Source: Gemmatimonadota bacterium (GTDB lineage: Bacteria > Latescibacterota > UBA2968 > UBA8231). Taken from it: a stretch of DNA of 46,631 nt. The stretch covers positions 1 to 46,631 of the forward strand of contig JABHDC010000200.1 in the NCBI GenBank assembly GCA_018673255.1, read 5' to 3'. Shown here one piece after another: positions 34,239 to 43,900 of this stretch; the stretch's first letter is position 1; the number at the start of each line of letters is the position of its first letter. The position numbers and the translations under genes were made by a program. The notes beneath the pieces were generated by a model. It was not told where the DNA came from and did no database searches. It was given only the letters and a program-made list of their open reading frames with translations.

Positions 34239-34268
34239 GCGACAAATCGTGGCGATCTCGGGTATATT
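34239..34268 (+). promoter_or_regulatory. Candidate promoter for the GH20-like/ceramidase operon
   Basis: GCGACA (34239-34244, four of six to TTGACA) is followed after 18 bp by TATATT (34263-34268, five of six to TATAAT). Initiation near 34275 would give a leader of about 37 nt before ATG 34312. The site lies in the 100-bp divergent gap. Confidence 0.4.
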
Positions 34269-34311
34269 GCCCCGAAAGACCCCATCCGCACAATGACAGC
34301 GAGATTGCGCC

Positions 34312-36411
34312 ATGCATAATCTTCTGCCTCCGCCACGGCAGGTCGCCACTTCCGGGACGATGATGTCGCCGCCCTCCATTCGGGTGGTCGGTGACGATCT
34401 GCCCGCCGATCTGCGCCAGACGCTGACCGCCATCCTCCAAGAGGGTGGCTGTCCGGTGCGCGACGAGGGCACCTGCGCCGTGCGTCTTCAGCTGCTGACC
34501 GGAACACAAGTGCCAGACGATGTGCCGACACAGGTGGCAGGGGAGTTCTACCAGCTGAGAATCGGCGACGGCGAAGTCACTCTGGCTGGCGGCCCGCAGG
34601 GCCTGTTATGGGGTGCCCGGACGCTGGTGGAACTGGTTCGCACCGCTACCGAGGGGCAGATCCCGGCAGGGCAGATACGCGACTGGCCCGATCTGGCCCA
34701 CCGGGGGTTGTTCATCGAGGACAAGTGGGGGCCGGATCGCATGGAACTGGCCGACTGGCGGGAGCTGGTCGATCGCATGGCCCGCATGAAGATGAATGTG
34801 CTGGGAATCGGCCTGTATGGATGTTGGGGTGGTTGCCGCTACGAGGGGCAGCCGACGGAATTCCTTATGGTGCCGATCCCCGATCACCCGCAGTTGCGGA
34901 CAGAGAAACATCTGCGCTGGTACTCACCTCGCGCCGCCACCTGGAAGACGGAACATCATCTGCCACGGATCTTCGAGCAGGACTTCCTCGGCGAGATCGT
35001 GTCCTATGGTCGCCAGCGGGGCGTGACGGTCGTGCCCTTCGTCAACAGTCTTGGCCACAATACGATGATCCCCCGCGTGTTGCCGGAGGTGTCAGCGCGG
35101 GATGCCGATGGCACGCCGCGACAGATCGGCTACTGTCTCTCGACCCCGGCGACGCGCCGCTTCATTGAAGACTTCTACTCCAGCATTCTCGATCGCTACT
35201 ACCCTGATGGGGCCGACCTGTTCCACATCCAGCTCGACGAGGTGTGGCCGGAGTACGCCGATCTCGACGATCCGCACAAACGTGTCGATCCCTGGTGTCA
35301 GTGTGCCGAATGCAGCCAACGTTCGGCGGAAGAGAATCTGCAGGACTACGTCCTCTGGCTCGTGCAGATGCTGATCGAGAAGGGTGTGGGTAAGGTGGTG
35401 ATGTGGAATGATCAGCTCACGCGCCACATGGATGCCCTCGATTCCGGCTTCGCAGGACGGCTGCAGGAAGCGGGTCTCACCGAACGACTCATCCTGCACT
35501 GGTGGTGGTACAACAACGAAGCTCTCAACGATCGCACGCGTGTCTCCATCGGGCGAGACCTTGGACTGTCTGGCTGGGTCGCCCCCATGACCTGCTACTT
35601 CAGCTGGGAGCGTTACAGCCCGACGTTGCGCAACATCGAGTTGATGATGCGCATGGGGCACGACGAGGGTGGCGAAGGGGCGGTGGCCTATTCGGTGCAC
35701 GACCCGGGCTGGGCCGATCACGAGATGCTCCTGGCCAGCTATGCCTGGAATTTCGATGCCGTAGCGGATCCCGAGACACATCAGGCGGCCTGGGCTCGGT
35801 CCCGCTTCGGCAGTGCAGCTGATCAGGTCATCTCAGCGACAGGGTTGATCCGAGCCGCCGCGACCCAGCCGGCCGTGACACCCTGCTACTACTACCGCTA
35901 CTCCTACTGTCAGCCGGAAGGACCCTGGCCGCGGCCCTATCCCGAGCAAGCCCTGACCACGCTGGAGGCCATGGAAGGGGACAGCGTTGCCCAGCTGGAG
36001 CAGGCCGCCGACCAGGCCGGTGGCGCCACCACCGAGTTGCTGGCGTTGTTGGATGCCGATCACAACTTCAGCACCGATGAGATGGCCTGCCTGCGCAGTC
36101 TGGCTGGCGTGGCGGCTCGCATTGCAGGCATTGCCGGCACATTCGCCTGGTTGCTGGCCCTGCGCGCCGCAGCGGCCACCGGTACCATCGATCCTGGCCT
36201 CGTAGCCCAGTGCCCGATGGTGCATGCCAATCTGATGGCGGCCCTCACCATCATGGAAAACCACATGCCCCAGTGGCTGGTGCCTTCCGCACTGATGGGC
36301 CTGGGGCCGCTTCTGACCTACATGGAGGCGCTGCCAGCACACCTGGCCGACATCGAAGCCGGCCGCCTTGGTCTGGACGAATGCGTCTGGCACGCAGACT
36401 GGAAGGTGTGA
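34312..36411 (+). CDS. GH20-like beta-N-acetylhexosaminidase family protein
   Basis: This 699-aa protein has an N-terminal beta/alpha domain of the GH20b type (about 20-120; DGEVTLAGGPQGLLWGARTLV), then a TIM barrel with IRDWPDLAHRGLFIEDKWG and MKMNVLGIGLYG. The Asp-Glu pair at D309-E310 (FHIQLDEVWPEY) corresponds to the catalytic pair of GH20 enzymes, which use the substrate acetamido group. A CxCxxC cluster (WCQCAECSQ) follows, as in several GH20/DUF4838-like proteins. The last 200 residues are helical and unassigned. There is no signal peptide. It would release terminal GlcNAc or GalNAc. The next gene starts 5 nt after its stop. Confidence 0.75.
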   Translation: MHNLLPPPRQVATSGTMMSPPSIRVVGDDLPADLRQTLTAILQEGGCPVRDEGTCAVRLQLLTGTQVPDDVPTQVAGEFYQLRIGDGEVTLAGGPQGLLWGARTLVELVRTATEGQIPAGQIRDWPDLAHRGLFIEDKWGPDRMELADWRELVDRMARMKMNVLGIGLYGCWGGCRYEGQPTEFLMVPIPDHPQLRTEKHLRWYSPRAATWKTEHHLPRIFEQDFLGEIVSYGRQRGVTVVPFVNSLGHNTMIPRVLPEVSARDADGTPRQIGYCLSTPATRRFIEDFYSSILDRYYPDGADLFHIQLDEVWPEYADLDDPHKRVDPWCQCAECSQRSAEENLQDYVLWLVQMLIEKGVGKVVMWNDQLTRHMDALDSGFAGRLQEAGLTERLILHWWWYNNEALNDRTRVSIGRDLGLSGWVAPMTCYFSWERYSPTLRNIELMMRMGHDEGGEGAVAYSVHDPGWADHEMLLASYAWNFDAVADPETHQAAWARSRFGSAADQVISATGLIRAAATQPAVTPCYYYRYSYCQPEGPWPRPYPEQALTTLEAMEGDSVAQLEQAADQAGGATTELLALLDADHNFSTDEMACLRSLAGVAARIAGIAGTFAWLLALRAAAATGTIDPGLVAQCPMVHANLMAALTIMENHMPQWLVPSALMGLGPLLTYMEALPAHLADIEAGRLGLDECVWHADWKV

Positions 36412-36416
36412 CGAGG

Positions 36417-37736
36417 ATGACTGCCGCCACACCATCTCCCGCGCTATGTCGCGCCGGTTGTGCCCGACGTGTCATCACACCACCTCTGGGCACGCCACTG
36501 GTAGGTTACTTCCATGATCGATTCGGCACCCGTGTGCGCGACGATCTTCACGCCGGTGCCGTTGTGCTGGAAATCGACGGCTCGCGTCTGGCCATCGTCT
36601 CATGTGACCTGATCACGCCCGATGCCGACATCACTGCCGCTGTTCGCGCCCGAGTCGAAGCCGAAACAGGTATCCCCTCCGATTATGTGATGATCTGTAC
36701 TACCCATACCCACACCGGGCCGGATGTCAGAGAGAAGGGGATCGTCGACGTCGACCACGCCTACGTAGCTGATCTGCAGGGATGGATCGCCGAGGCCGTT
36801 GTCGAGGCCGCGTCTGAGACCTTCGTCGCCCATCTGCGTCCCGGACAGACCCAGGCCACGGGCCTGTCCTTCAATCGGCTGTTCCGGCTACGAGACGGGT
36901 CGGAGGTCTTTGGTCGACGTGGCGAGGAAGAGGTGGGGAGTGCCGGACCGATCGATCCGGAAGTGCAGACCCTGAGTGTGGTAGATGAGGAAGGACAGCT
37001 GCGCGCCCTGCTTGTCAACTTTGCGCTCCATGTCGACGTGATTGGCGGCGGCACGGCGGATTTCATCTCCGCCGACTGGCCTGGTGAAATGGCCCGTGCC
37101 GTGTCCGGCCTCTATGGCCACGATGTGGTCACCCTCTTTCTGCAGGGAACCTGCGGCGACATCAATCACCACGCCCACTTGCCGACCCTGCTGCCACGCA
37201 GTGGTCCCCCCAAGGCACAGCAACTCGGCCGGGCGCTGGCCGGTGCGGCGACGCTGGCCGCCGAACGCGCCGAGCCGTTGCAGGCATTGAGCGCCGGTGC
37301 CCTCGTCGAGACGCTCACGATTCCCTACTACACACGGGATGAGGCCTTCATGGCGCAGCTGGCCGCGCTGCGGGAGAAGACCGAGCTGACGGACTTCGAA
37401 CGGTATCTGCTCAGTCGGGGTGAGGCGTGGCCCCACGATGGTGAGTCTGCCGAGGTGCCTCTGCAGGTGATGAGACTCGGGCCGGTGGCCATCGTCGGTC
37501 TGCCATCGGAGATCTTCGTGCGACTCGGCCTCGAACTCAAGCAATTCTCGCCGGCAGAATTCACCTTCGTCGTGGAACTGGCCAATGCGAGTCCGACCAT
37601 CTATGTGCCCACCACGGATCAGGCCGAACGCGGCGCCTATGGCGCCCTGCCCGTGCTGTCGAGATGGCTGATACCGGATGCGGGCCGTCGCATGATCGAT
37701 GCGGCCCAGGTGATGCTGTGGAGGCTGTGGGCCTGA
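36417..37736 (+). CDS. Neutral/alkaline ceramidase-domain protein
   Basis: A 439-aa protein with the neutral ceramidase N-terminal domain: AGCARRVITPPLGTPLVGY, DDLHAGAVVLE, CTTHTHTGPD (H97, H99 as zinc ligands), VNFALHVDV, and a QGTCGDINHH segment. Neutral ceramidases split ceramide to a sphingoid base and a fatty acid through a zinc site. Classical enzymes are about 650-750 aa and secreted; this one lacks a signal peptide and the Ig-like C-terminal domain, so its substrate may be a different amide. ATG 36417 follows the GH20-like stop by 5 nt with GGAAGG upstream, so the two genes form an operon. Confidence 0.78.
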   Translation: MTAATPSPALCRAGCARRVITPPLGTPLVGYFHDRFGTRVRDDLHAGAVVLEIDGSRLAIVSCDLITPDADITAAVRARVEAETGIPSDYVMICTTHTHTGPDVREKGIVDVDHAYVADLQGWIAEAVVEAASETFVAHLRPGQTQATGLSFNRLFRLRDGSEVFGRRGEEEVGSAGPIDPEVQTLSVVDEEGQLRALLVNFALHVDVIGGGTADFISADWPGEMARAVSGLYGHDVVTLFLQGTCGDINHHAHLPTLLPRSGPPKAQQLGRALAGAATLAAERAEPLQALSAGALVETLTIPYYTRDEAFMAQLAALREKTELTDFERYLLSRGEAWPHDGESAEVPLQVMRLGPVAIVGLPSEIFVRLGLELKQFSPAEFTFVVELANASPTIYVPTTDQAERGAYGALPVLSRWLIPDAGRRMIDAAQVMLWRLWA

Positions 37737-37761
37737 AGGGGTAGGTGAGACTGGCGCCTTC

Positions 37762-37772
37762 TATTATCTTGC
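37762..37772 (+). promoter_or_regulatory. -10-like element upstream of cfa
   Basis: TATTATCTTGC contains a five-of-six -10 hexamer (TATTAT) about 50 bp upstream of the cfa ATG. No convincing -35 box is seen at 16-18 bp. The same 11-mer occurs upstream of the outer-membrane protein gene (40901-40911, minus strand), suggesting a shared promoter type. Confidence 0.35.
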
Positions 37773-37815
37773 ACGCTCTGTTGCCAAATCTATCGGCGTG
37801 CCCGGAGGTGCCGAG

Positions 37816-38925
37816 ATGAAAGATGTGTTCGAACAGTTGCTGGCCCAGGCGGATGTCCGCATCGGGGGAGACCGTCCCTGGGATGTGCAGGTGCATAACC
37901 CCGATACCTATACGCGGGCCGTGTCCGAAGGATCGATCGGGCTGGGTGAGTCCTACATGGACGGCTGGTGGAGTTGCGAGGCCCTCGACCAGTTCTTTGC
38001 CCGGGTCCTGGCGGCGAATCTGAATCACAGGGTCGTGCCCACGTCAGCGAAGCTCACGATTCTGCGCTCGCGGCTGTTTAATCTGCAGACGAAGCTGGGT
38101 TCGAAGAAGGTGATCGAGCGTCACTACGAGCTCAGTCCAGCCGTGTTCATGTCCTTCCTGGATCCCTACAACCAGTATACCTGTGGATATTTCAAAGACA
38201 CGGACGATCTGAATGTCGCCCAGGAGCAGAAACTGGACCTGATCTGCCGGAAGCTCCATCTAAGTGCCGACGACCGAGTCCTCGACATCGGCTGCGGCTG
38301 GGGGGGATTCGCCAAGTTTGCCGCCGAACACTATGGCTGCCATGTCACGGGGATCACCATCTCCGATCAGCAACTCGAGTATGCCAGGTCCTACTGTGGC
38401 GATCTCCCCGTCGACATCATCAAGAGTGACTACCGCGACTTTGAGGGCACCGAATTCGACAAGGTCCTCGTGTGCGGTATGATCGAACACGTAGGGCACA
38501 GGAACTACCGTCCCTTGATGGAGGTCGTGCACGGTTGTTTGAAGGAGGGTGGGCTGTTTCTGTTGCACACGATCGGCCGACACACGTCTGGCACCAGCAC
38601 CGATCCCTGGATGAACAAATACATCTTCCCCAACTCCATGCTGCCCTCATCGCAACAGATTACGACGGCGGCGGAGCGGTTGTTCACGCTGGAAGACTGG
38701 CACAATTTCGGACAGTACTACGATCCTACGTTGATGGCCTGGGAGGCGAATTTCGTCCGGAACTGGGAGACGATCAGCGATGAATACGACGACCGATTTT
38801 ACCGGATGATGCGATACTACCTGCTTGGTTGCGCTGGGTTGTTCCGGGTGAACAAGAAGGCCCTGTGGCAGACCGTCTTCGCCAAACGGCGAGGATCGAT
38901 TGCCGGCTATCAGAGTGTTCGCTGA
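37816..38925 (+). CDS. cfa: Cyclopropane-fatty-acyl-phospholipid synthase
   Basis: This 369-aa SAM-dependent enzyme adds a methylene bridge to unsaturated acyl chains of membrane phospholipids. It aligns along its length with E. coli Cfa as I recall it: GSIGLGESYMDGWW at the N-terminus, the SAM motif RVLDIGCGWGG at 154-164, HTIG and WMNKYIFPN, and LEDWHNFGQYYDPTLMAW. Bicarbonate and active-site residues correspond as C123, E224, H251, Y302 and C339. It is peripheral to the inner membrane. The start at 37816 has GGAGG at 7 nt; GTG 37798 is an upstream alternative. It is separated from the ceramidase-like gene by 79 bp containing a -10-like element, so it may have its own promoter. Confidence 0.96.
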   Translation: MKDVFEQLLAQADVRIGGDRPWDVQVHNPDTYTRAVSEGSIGLGESYMDGWWSCEALDQFFARVLAANLNHRVVPTSAKLTILRSRLFNLQTKLGSKKVIERHYELSPAVFMSFLDPYNQYTCGYFKDTDDLNVAQEQKLDLICRKLHLSADDRVLDIGCGWGGFAKFAAEHYGCHVTGITISDQQLEYARSYCGDLPVDIIKSDYRDFEGTEFDKVLVCGMIEHVGHRNYRPLMEVVHGCLKEGGLFLLHTIGRHTSGTSTDPWMNKYIFPNSMLPSSQQITTAAERLFTLEDWHNFGQYYDPTLMAWEANFVRNWETISDEYDDRFYRMMRYYLLGCAGLFRVNKKALWQTVFAKRRGSIAGYQSVR

Positions 38926-38961
38926 CTATTTCTGCCAATGAATGGACAATGGAGGGACTGA

Positions 38962-40017
38962 ATGATCCTCGTTGATGCCCACCTCGACCTGTCGATGAAT
39001 GCTCTGAACTGGGATCGCGATCTCGAGCTGGATGTATTCGAGTTGCGCAAGCTGGAAGCCGGCATGGAGCAGAAGGGGCGTGCGAGGGGCACGACGACGC
39101 TGCCAGAAATGCGCAAGGCAGAGGTGGCCCTGTCGGTAGCGACGGTGATCTGCCGTGTCGCCTGGCCCGGTTCGCCGGCGACGGGTGTGTCACACCAGAA
39201 GATTGCCTATGCCAAGGCGCAGGGGCAGCTGGCCTACTACCACGCTCTAGAAGCGGAGGGGTTGATGCGACAGATATCGGATCGCGTGGCCCTCGACGCT
39301 CATATCCAACAATGGGAAACCGACAGTGCCTCGACCCCGCTGGGTTATATCCTCAGCATGGAGGGTGCCGATCCGATCGTAAGCCCTGGCCAGGTGGCAT
39401 CGTGGTGGGATGATGGCCTGCGTGTGGTCGGTCTCTCGCACTATGGTTTCAGTGCCTATGCCCACGGTCACGACATGGTAGGGGGGCTCACCGACCGGGG
39501 GCGGCCGTTGCTGGCTGCCATGCGTGAGGCGGGCATGATCGTCGATCTCACACACCTGGCGGACATCGCTTTCTGGGAGGTGCTGGAAGCCTTCGATGGA
39601 CCGGTGCTGGCCAGTCACAACAACTGCCGGGCGCTGGTGCCGGATCCGCGGCAGTTCGACGACGATCAGCTCAAGGCGATCATCGCCCGCGGTGGCATGA
39701 TCGGCAGTGCCCTCGATGCGTGGATGCTCTGCCCGGGCTGGATCCGGGGGGAGACGCTGCCGGATGTGGTCGGCCTGGATGCACTCGTGGATCACATGGT
39801 TCACATCTGTGAGTTGGCGGGTAATACGAACCACGTCGGCATCGGTTCGGATCTGGATGGCGGCTATGGCACGGAGCAGACACCCCACGATCTGGATACG
39901 ATCACCGACCTGCACAAGATCGCGCCCATGCTCTCGGATCGCGGCTTCAGTGACGAGGATGTGAAGCGGGTGATGCACGGAAATTGGTTCGAGTATTTCC
40001 GCAGGAATCTTCCGTAG
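38962..40017 (+). CDS. Membrane dipeptidase (peptidase M19, renal dipeptidase family)
   Basis: A 351-aa zinc dipeptidase of the amidohydrolase superfamily. Metal and substrate residues are visible: H7-x-D9 (VDAHLDLS), bridging E134 (SMEGAD), H198 (DLTHLAD), H219 (ASHNNCRAL) and D297 (GIGSDLDGGYG), with HGNWF near the C-terminus. Family members cleave dipeptides, including Cys-Gly from glutathione and D-amino acid dipeptides. No signal peptide is visible, as in most bacterial members. A GGAGG-type RBS precedes ATG 38962. It lies 36 bp after cfa. A link with the gamma-glutamyltranspeptidase at 3336 through glutathione breakdown is possible but the genes are 34 kb apart. Confidence 0.93.
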   Translation: MILVDAHLDLSMNALNWDRDLELDVFELRKLEAGMEQKGRARGTTTLPEMRKAEVALSVATVICRVAWPGSPATGVSHQKIAYAKAQGQLAYYHALEAEGLMRQISDRVALDAHIQQWETDSASTPLGYILSMEGADPIVSPGQVASWWDDGLRVVGLSHYGFSAYAHGHDMVGGLTDRGRPLLAAMREAGMIVDLTHLADIAFWEVLEAFDGPVLASHNNCRALVPDPRQFDDDQLKAIIARGGMIGSALDAWMLCPGWIRGETLPDVVGLDALVDHMVHICELAGNTNHVGIGSDLDGGYGTEQTPHDLDTITDLHKIAPMLSDRGFSDEDVKRVMHGNWFEYFRRNLP

Positions 40018-40086
40018 GGCCCGTCGTCGTCGGTGGGCTGCGCGTCGGATGCTTACGGCGTCTTAGCGCCTTCGATTTGGCGATGG

Positions 40087-40128
40087 CGATCAAGCGTGCA
40101 GCGTGATGGTGAGTTACACGCTTGATCG
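40087..40128. terminator. Inverted repeat between convergent genes, possible bidirectional terminator
   Basis: CGATCAAGCGTG (40087-40098) and CACGCTTGATCG (40117-40128) are perfect 12-bp complements around an 18-base loop. It lies in the 121-bp gap between the convergent dipeptidase and outer-membrane protein genes. No T-run follows on either strand, so termination would need Rho or another factor. Confidence 0.5.
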
Positions 40129-40138
40129 GCCGGATTGT

Positions 40139-40807
40139 TCAGAATCGGTAGGTGAGGCCCAGGGAGACGACCGGATAGAGGGTGAATTCGCTGATCTCGT
40201 CCTCGAGATCGGCCTCTTCCGCGCGCAGATTCTCTTCCAACTCCTGCTGCGCCTGGGCGTTGGGCAATTGAGTGCTCGTCCCGAGGGCGATCGTCGGACT
40301 GCCCTGGAAGGCAACACCCAGGTCGAGCATGAGGCCCAAGCTCTTGGTCACGCCGACAGCGTTCCCCCAGCCGATTCCGGCGTAGGGGGCCAGGGAGCTG
40401 AACTCCATCTCACCGGTGAACAGGCCGACCTCGCTGGCAGAATAGGTCTGGCCGCCAATCTCGTAGTCTTCGGTCACCGTGACCTCGGCCTCCATGTCGG
40501 CGGCATTGCTGTTCAGCAGCACCCCTCCGGACAAGCGGAAGCCACCGTCGAAGATGTGGTAGTCCACCATGCCCCCGACCGAGAACAGGGAAAGATCGAA
40601 GGTGTAGTCGTTGCCAGACTCCTCACCATCGAAACTGCGGCTCAACGTGTTCACGGTTCCCCGGATGTTGAGCTGATGCTGCAATTCCAGAACGCAGTCG
40701 GCGCCGAGGCCAAGAGTGCTCGCGTGTATGCCGACGCCCAGCTCGGCGTGGGCCGCGCCAGTGGACAGACACAGTAACACAATCATGAATATGTTGCGGG
40801 ACCTCAT
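40139..40807 (-). CDS. Outer-membrane beta-barrel protein (OmpW/Omp25-like small barrel)
   Basis: A 222-aa protein with a signal peptide (cleavage near GAAHA-ELG) and alternating beta-strands such as GGMVDYHIFDGGFRLSGGVLLNSN and LAPYAGIGWGNAVG, ending in LGLTYRF, a canonical C-terminal Phe signal for outer-membrane insertion. A Gln/Glu-rich stretch near residues 185-205 (QAQQELEENLRAEEADLEDE) is probably a coiled or periplasmic turn, typical of a family of small 8-strand barrels with a helical insert. Function unknown. ATG 40807 has GGGAGGAAGCG directly upstream, an excellent RBS. It is transcribed alone, convergent with the dipeptidase gene. Confidence 0.82.
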   Translation of the reverse strand: MRSRNIFMIVLLCLSTGAAHAELGVGIHASTLGLGADCVLELQHQLNIRGTVNTLSRSFDGEESGNDYTFDLSLFSVGGMVDYHIFDGGFRLSGGVLLNSNAADMEAEVTVTEDYEIGGQTYSASEVGLFTGEMEFSSLAPYAGIGWGNAVGVTKSLGLMLDLGVAFQGSPTIALGTSTQLPNAQAQQELEENLRAEEADLEDEISEFTLYPVVSLGLTYRF

Positions 40808-40900
40808 CGCTTCCTCCCTGTGAGAGCACGTAGTTCGAAGAAGGCCGCCTTCCCGACGGCCGACGTTGCCCAATCAGGATGAAGTACGGCTGCATGAAGC

Positions 40901-40911
40901 GCAAGATAATA
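40901..40911 (-). promoter_or_regulatory. -10-like element upstream of the small outer-membrane barrel gene
   Basis: On the minus strand this site reads TATTATCTTGC, identical to the element before cfa. It would give a leader of about 90 nt before ATG 40807. No matching -35 box is evident. Confidence 0.35.
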
Positions 40912-40993
40912 CTCTGTGCTCGCAGAGAGGTTGAGGGCGAATGGGTCGATGGGGGAGGGCAGCATAGCGGTTCGTCGGATGCCTGCGGCGAGA

Positions 40994-43900
40994 TCATGAT
41001 CCGTCTGACGAGGCCCGCAGGTCGTCGAGGCGTCGGAAGCCTTCAGACAGAACGCCGGCGATATCGTCGAGCAGATCCAGATACGCCGTGAAGGCATCAG
41101 GCTCGGAGCTGTTGGCGGCCAGGGTCCCGTGGCTGAAGGGGATATCCACGATGCTGCGCGGTCCCTGCCTGCCGGAAGGCACAGTCCAATCGCCGACCTC
41201 ATTGTGGTCGTCCTCCGACCACAGATCTTTTCGGTTGACCACCTCTCCCTCGCGCCAGAATGCCAGGACCTTCGTGGCGTGCACATCCTCCAACCGCCGC
41301 GCGGTGACACCATGTTTCCCCGTGCCATAGGACTGTACACGTCGCTCCTCTGCCGATTCGATGACATTGACGCCAACGGCGTTGTAGGGAATACCTGCAG
41401 CATCGACGATCTCGCCCAGGCTCTCGAGCAGTACAACCGTGTCGCTTGCACCATCCAGTTCCCACACGGCTTTGCGGAAGCGAGCCAGCAATGTCTCGCG
41501 ACGCTCGCGCTCCAGGCGTTCCTTCTCGACGTGCAGCTGTTCGGTGATGTCTTCGAAGGCGACGGCCACGCCACCACCCGCATCGGCGTCGATGGGCGCG
41601 GCACTGGTGCTGATCCACACGAGGTCACCCTGGGGCCGGTGCACGCCCATCACGACGTTGTGGATCTCGCCTTCTCCAGCCATGGCACGGCTGGCCGGGT
41701 ATTCTTCCACCGGCATCGTCGAGCCGTCTTCACGCACGATACGCCACTCGCCGTCCTGTAGATCGCGCATCCTGTGCTCGTCGGCACTGACACCCAGGAT
41801 CGATTCGGTCAGACCGTTCGCCTGCACGATCTGCCCCGCTGGATCGATCATCACCACGCCAACCGGGAGAGCTTCGAACAGTGCCGCCAGGCGCTCCTGG
41901 TTCATGCGGATCTCAGCCTCAGCTTCCACACGCTCGCTGATATCCCGCATGGCCGCTGCCACCATCGGCCCCTTGCCCGACTCGATCGGACTCAGGCTCA
42001 CCTCGATCGGGAACTCACGCCCGTGTTTGGTGACGGCCCGCAATTCCATGCCCAGCCCCATGCTCCTTGAAGTGGAACCCTCCATGAAGGATTGCCGCTG
42101 GTGCGGATGTCCGGAGCGGAAGCGTTCAGGCATCAGGATTTCCACGGGCTGCCCGAGCAACTCTTCACGATCATAGCCGAAGAGTGCCTCGGTCTGACGA
42201 TTCACCATCGTGATCGCCCCATCGCCATCAGCGATGACCATGGCATCGGGCGCCGAGTCGAGCAGATTGCGGAACTCTACCTCTCGTGCTGCCAACTGGT
42301 CTTCAGCTTCACGTCGTTCGGAGACGTCGCGGAAGCTGATGACGGCCCCGAGGATATCACCATCCTTCACAATCGGTGTGGAGGTGTATTCCACTGGAAT
42401 CGCCCGGCCGTCCTTGTGCCACAGAACCTCGTCGTCGACACGTGTCACCACACCCAGGGTGAAGGCCTCACGCATGGGACAGCCCTCCACCGGGTAGGGG
42501 CTGCCGTCAGCGTGGGTATGATGAATCAGCGCGTGTGTCGGCTGCCCGACCAGCTCTTCGGCGTCGTAGCCGAGCATCTCACAGGCTGCGGGATTGACGA
42601 AGGTTGCTCGTCCCTCGGTGTCGAGACCAAACAGTCCCTCACCACTTGATTCGAGCAGCAGTCGAGTCTGCTCTTCGGCCACTTCCCGTTCCCGTGACTG
42701 GCTGGCGAGACGAATCGAGACAGCGATGATGTCGCAGGCTTTGTTCAACCAGGCCGATTCGAACTCCTCGAGATCTTCTATCAGGTAGACTTCGAGGACG
42801 CCTGCGAGGGCTTCGGCCGCCAGTAGTGGGATCGTCAGAACACGACGGGGTGCAACCTTCATCAGTCCGAAGGAGATGGCCCACGTCTCTTCAGCCGGTC
42901 GGTAGACGGAGACCTTCTGTGATTGGGCCACCTGGCCGACGCTGCCCGTGCCCATGGCGAAACTGGGGGATCCTTCCGCCTCCGGAGGCAGTGCGTGGGC
43001 CGCACGACGATGCAGGCGACCATCTGGCTCCAGGGCGTAGACAACACCGGCAGGGATCTTCAAGAAATCGACGATCTCATCGAGGGCCCGTTGCGCCACG
43101 GCCTCGACTCCCAGGTTGCCCTGCAACCGCGCCGTCAGCGCCGCGAGGCTCGACTCGCGTGTCGCCTGCGCCTGAGACTCATATGTCAGGTGCTGCATCT
43201 GCGCGGATCGTGTCTCCAGCTCCTTGGCATATTCGCTGAGTTCATCTGTGCGTTGCTGGACCCGTTGTTCCAGCCGTTCGTGCGAATCGGCAAGGGCCTG
43301 AGTCATGCGATTGAGGGAGTGGACCAGTTCATCGGCATCTGATCGAGGTTCGAGCATACGGGTGTAATCGCCCTCGGCGATCTGCCCGGCGTGATCGACG
43401 ATCTGACGGAGACTGTCGGCCATATCCTGCAGCGATTGTCCCAGCGCGTCGTGGTCATTGTCGACCTCGACCTGCCCTGTAGAGTCCCCGTGGGCGATAC
43501 GGTCGATGGTTGCCATCTTCGCTTCCAACGACGCTGCCATGCGACCGAGTGAACCCATCAGCAGGCTTACCTCATCATCGCCCTGCACTTGCAGTTCGAC
43601 GTGCGCCGTCAAATTCCCCGAGGCCACCGTGTCGGCGGCGGTCACGGCCATGCCGATTCGACGGGTGACGGAGCGTGATGTCCACAGAGACAGGCCGATC
43701 ACGATCGATAGGCCGATGGCGGCCATGGCCAGGTTGAGAATCAGGCTCTCGCGGATGGGCGCCGCCACGTCGCTCTCGAGCTTACGGACCACGACGGTCC
43801 ACGTGCCTGTCTGCACCGGTGCCGTGGCATAGTAGTGTGTTGCCCCGTTGGCAGGATCGATCGACAGTTCGAAGAAGGTCTCTGTGCGGTCACTCAGAAA

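Noticed and set aside
36210..36416. N-terminal extension of the ceramidase-domain protein
   Set aside because: It overlaps the GH20-like gene in another frame; ATG 36417 follows its stop directly and starts just before the conserved AGCARRVITPP motif.
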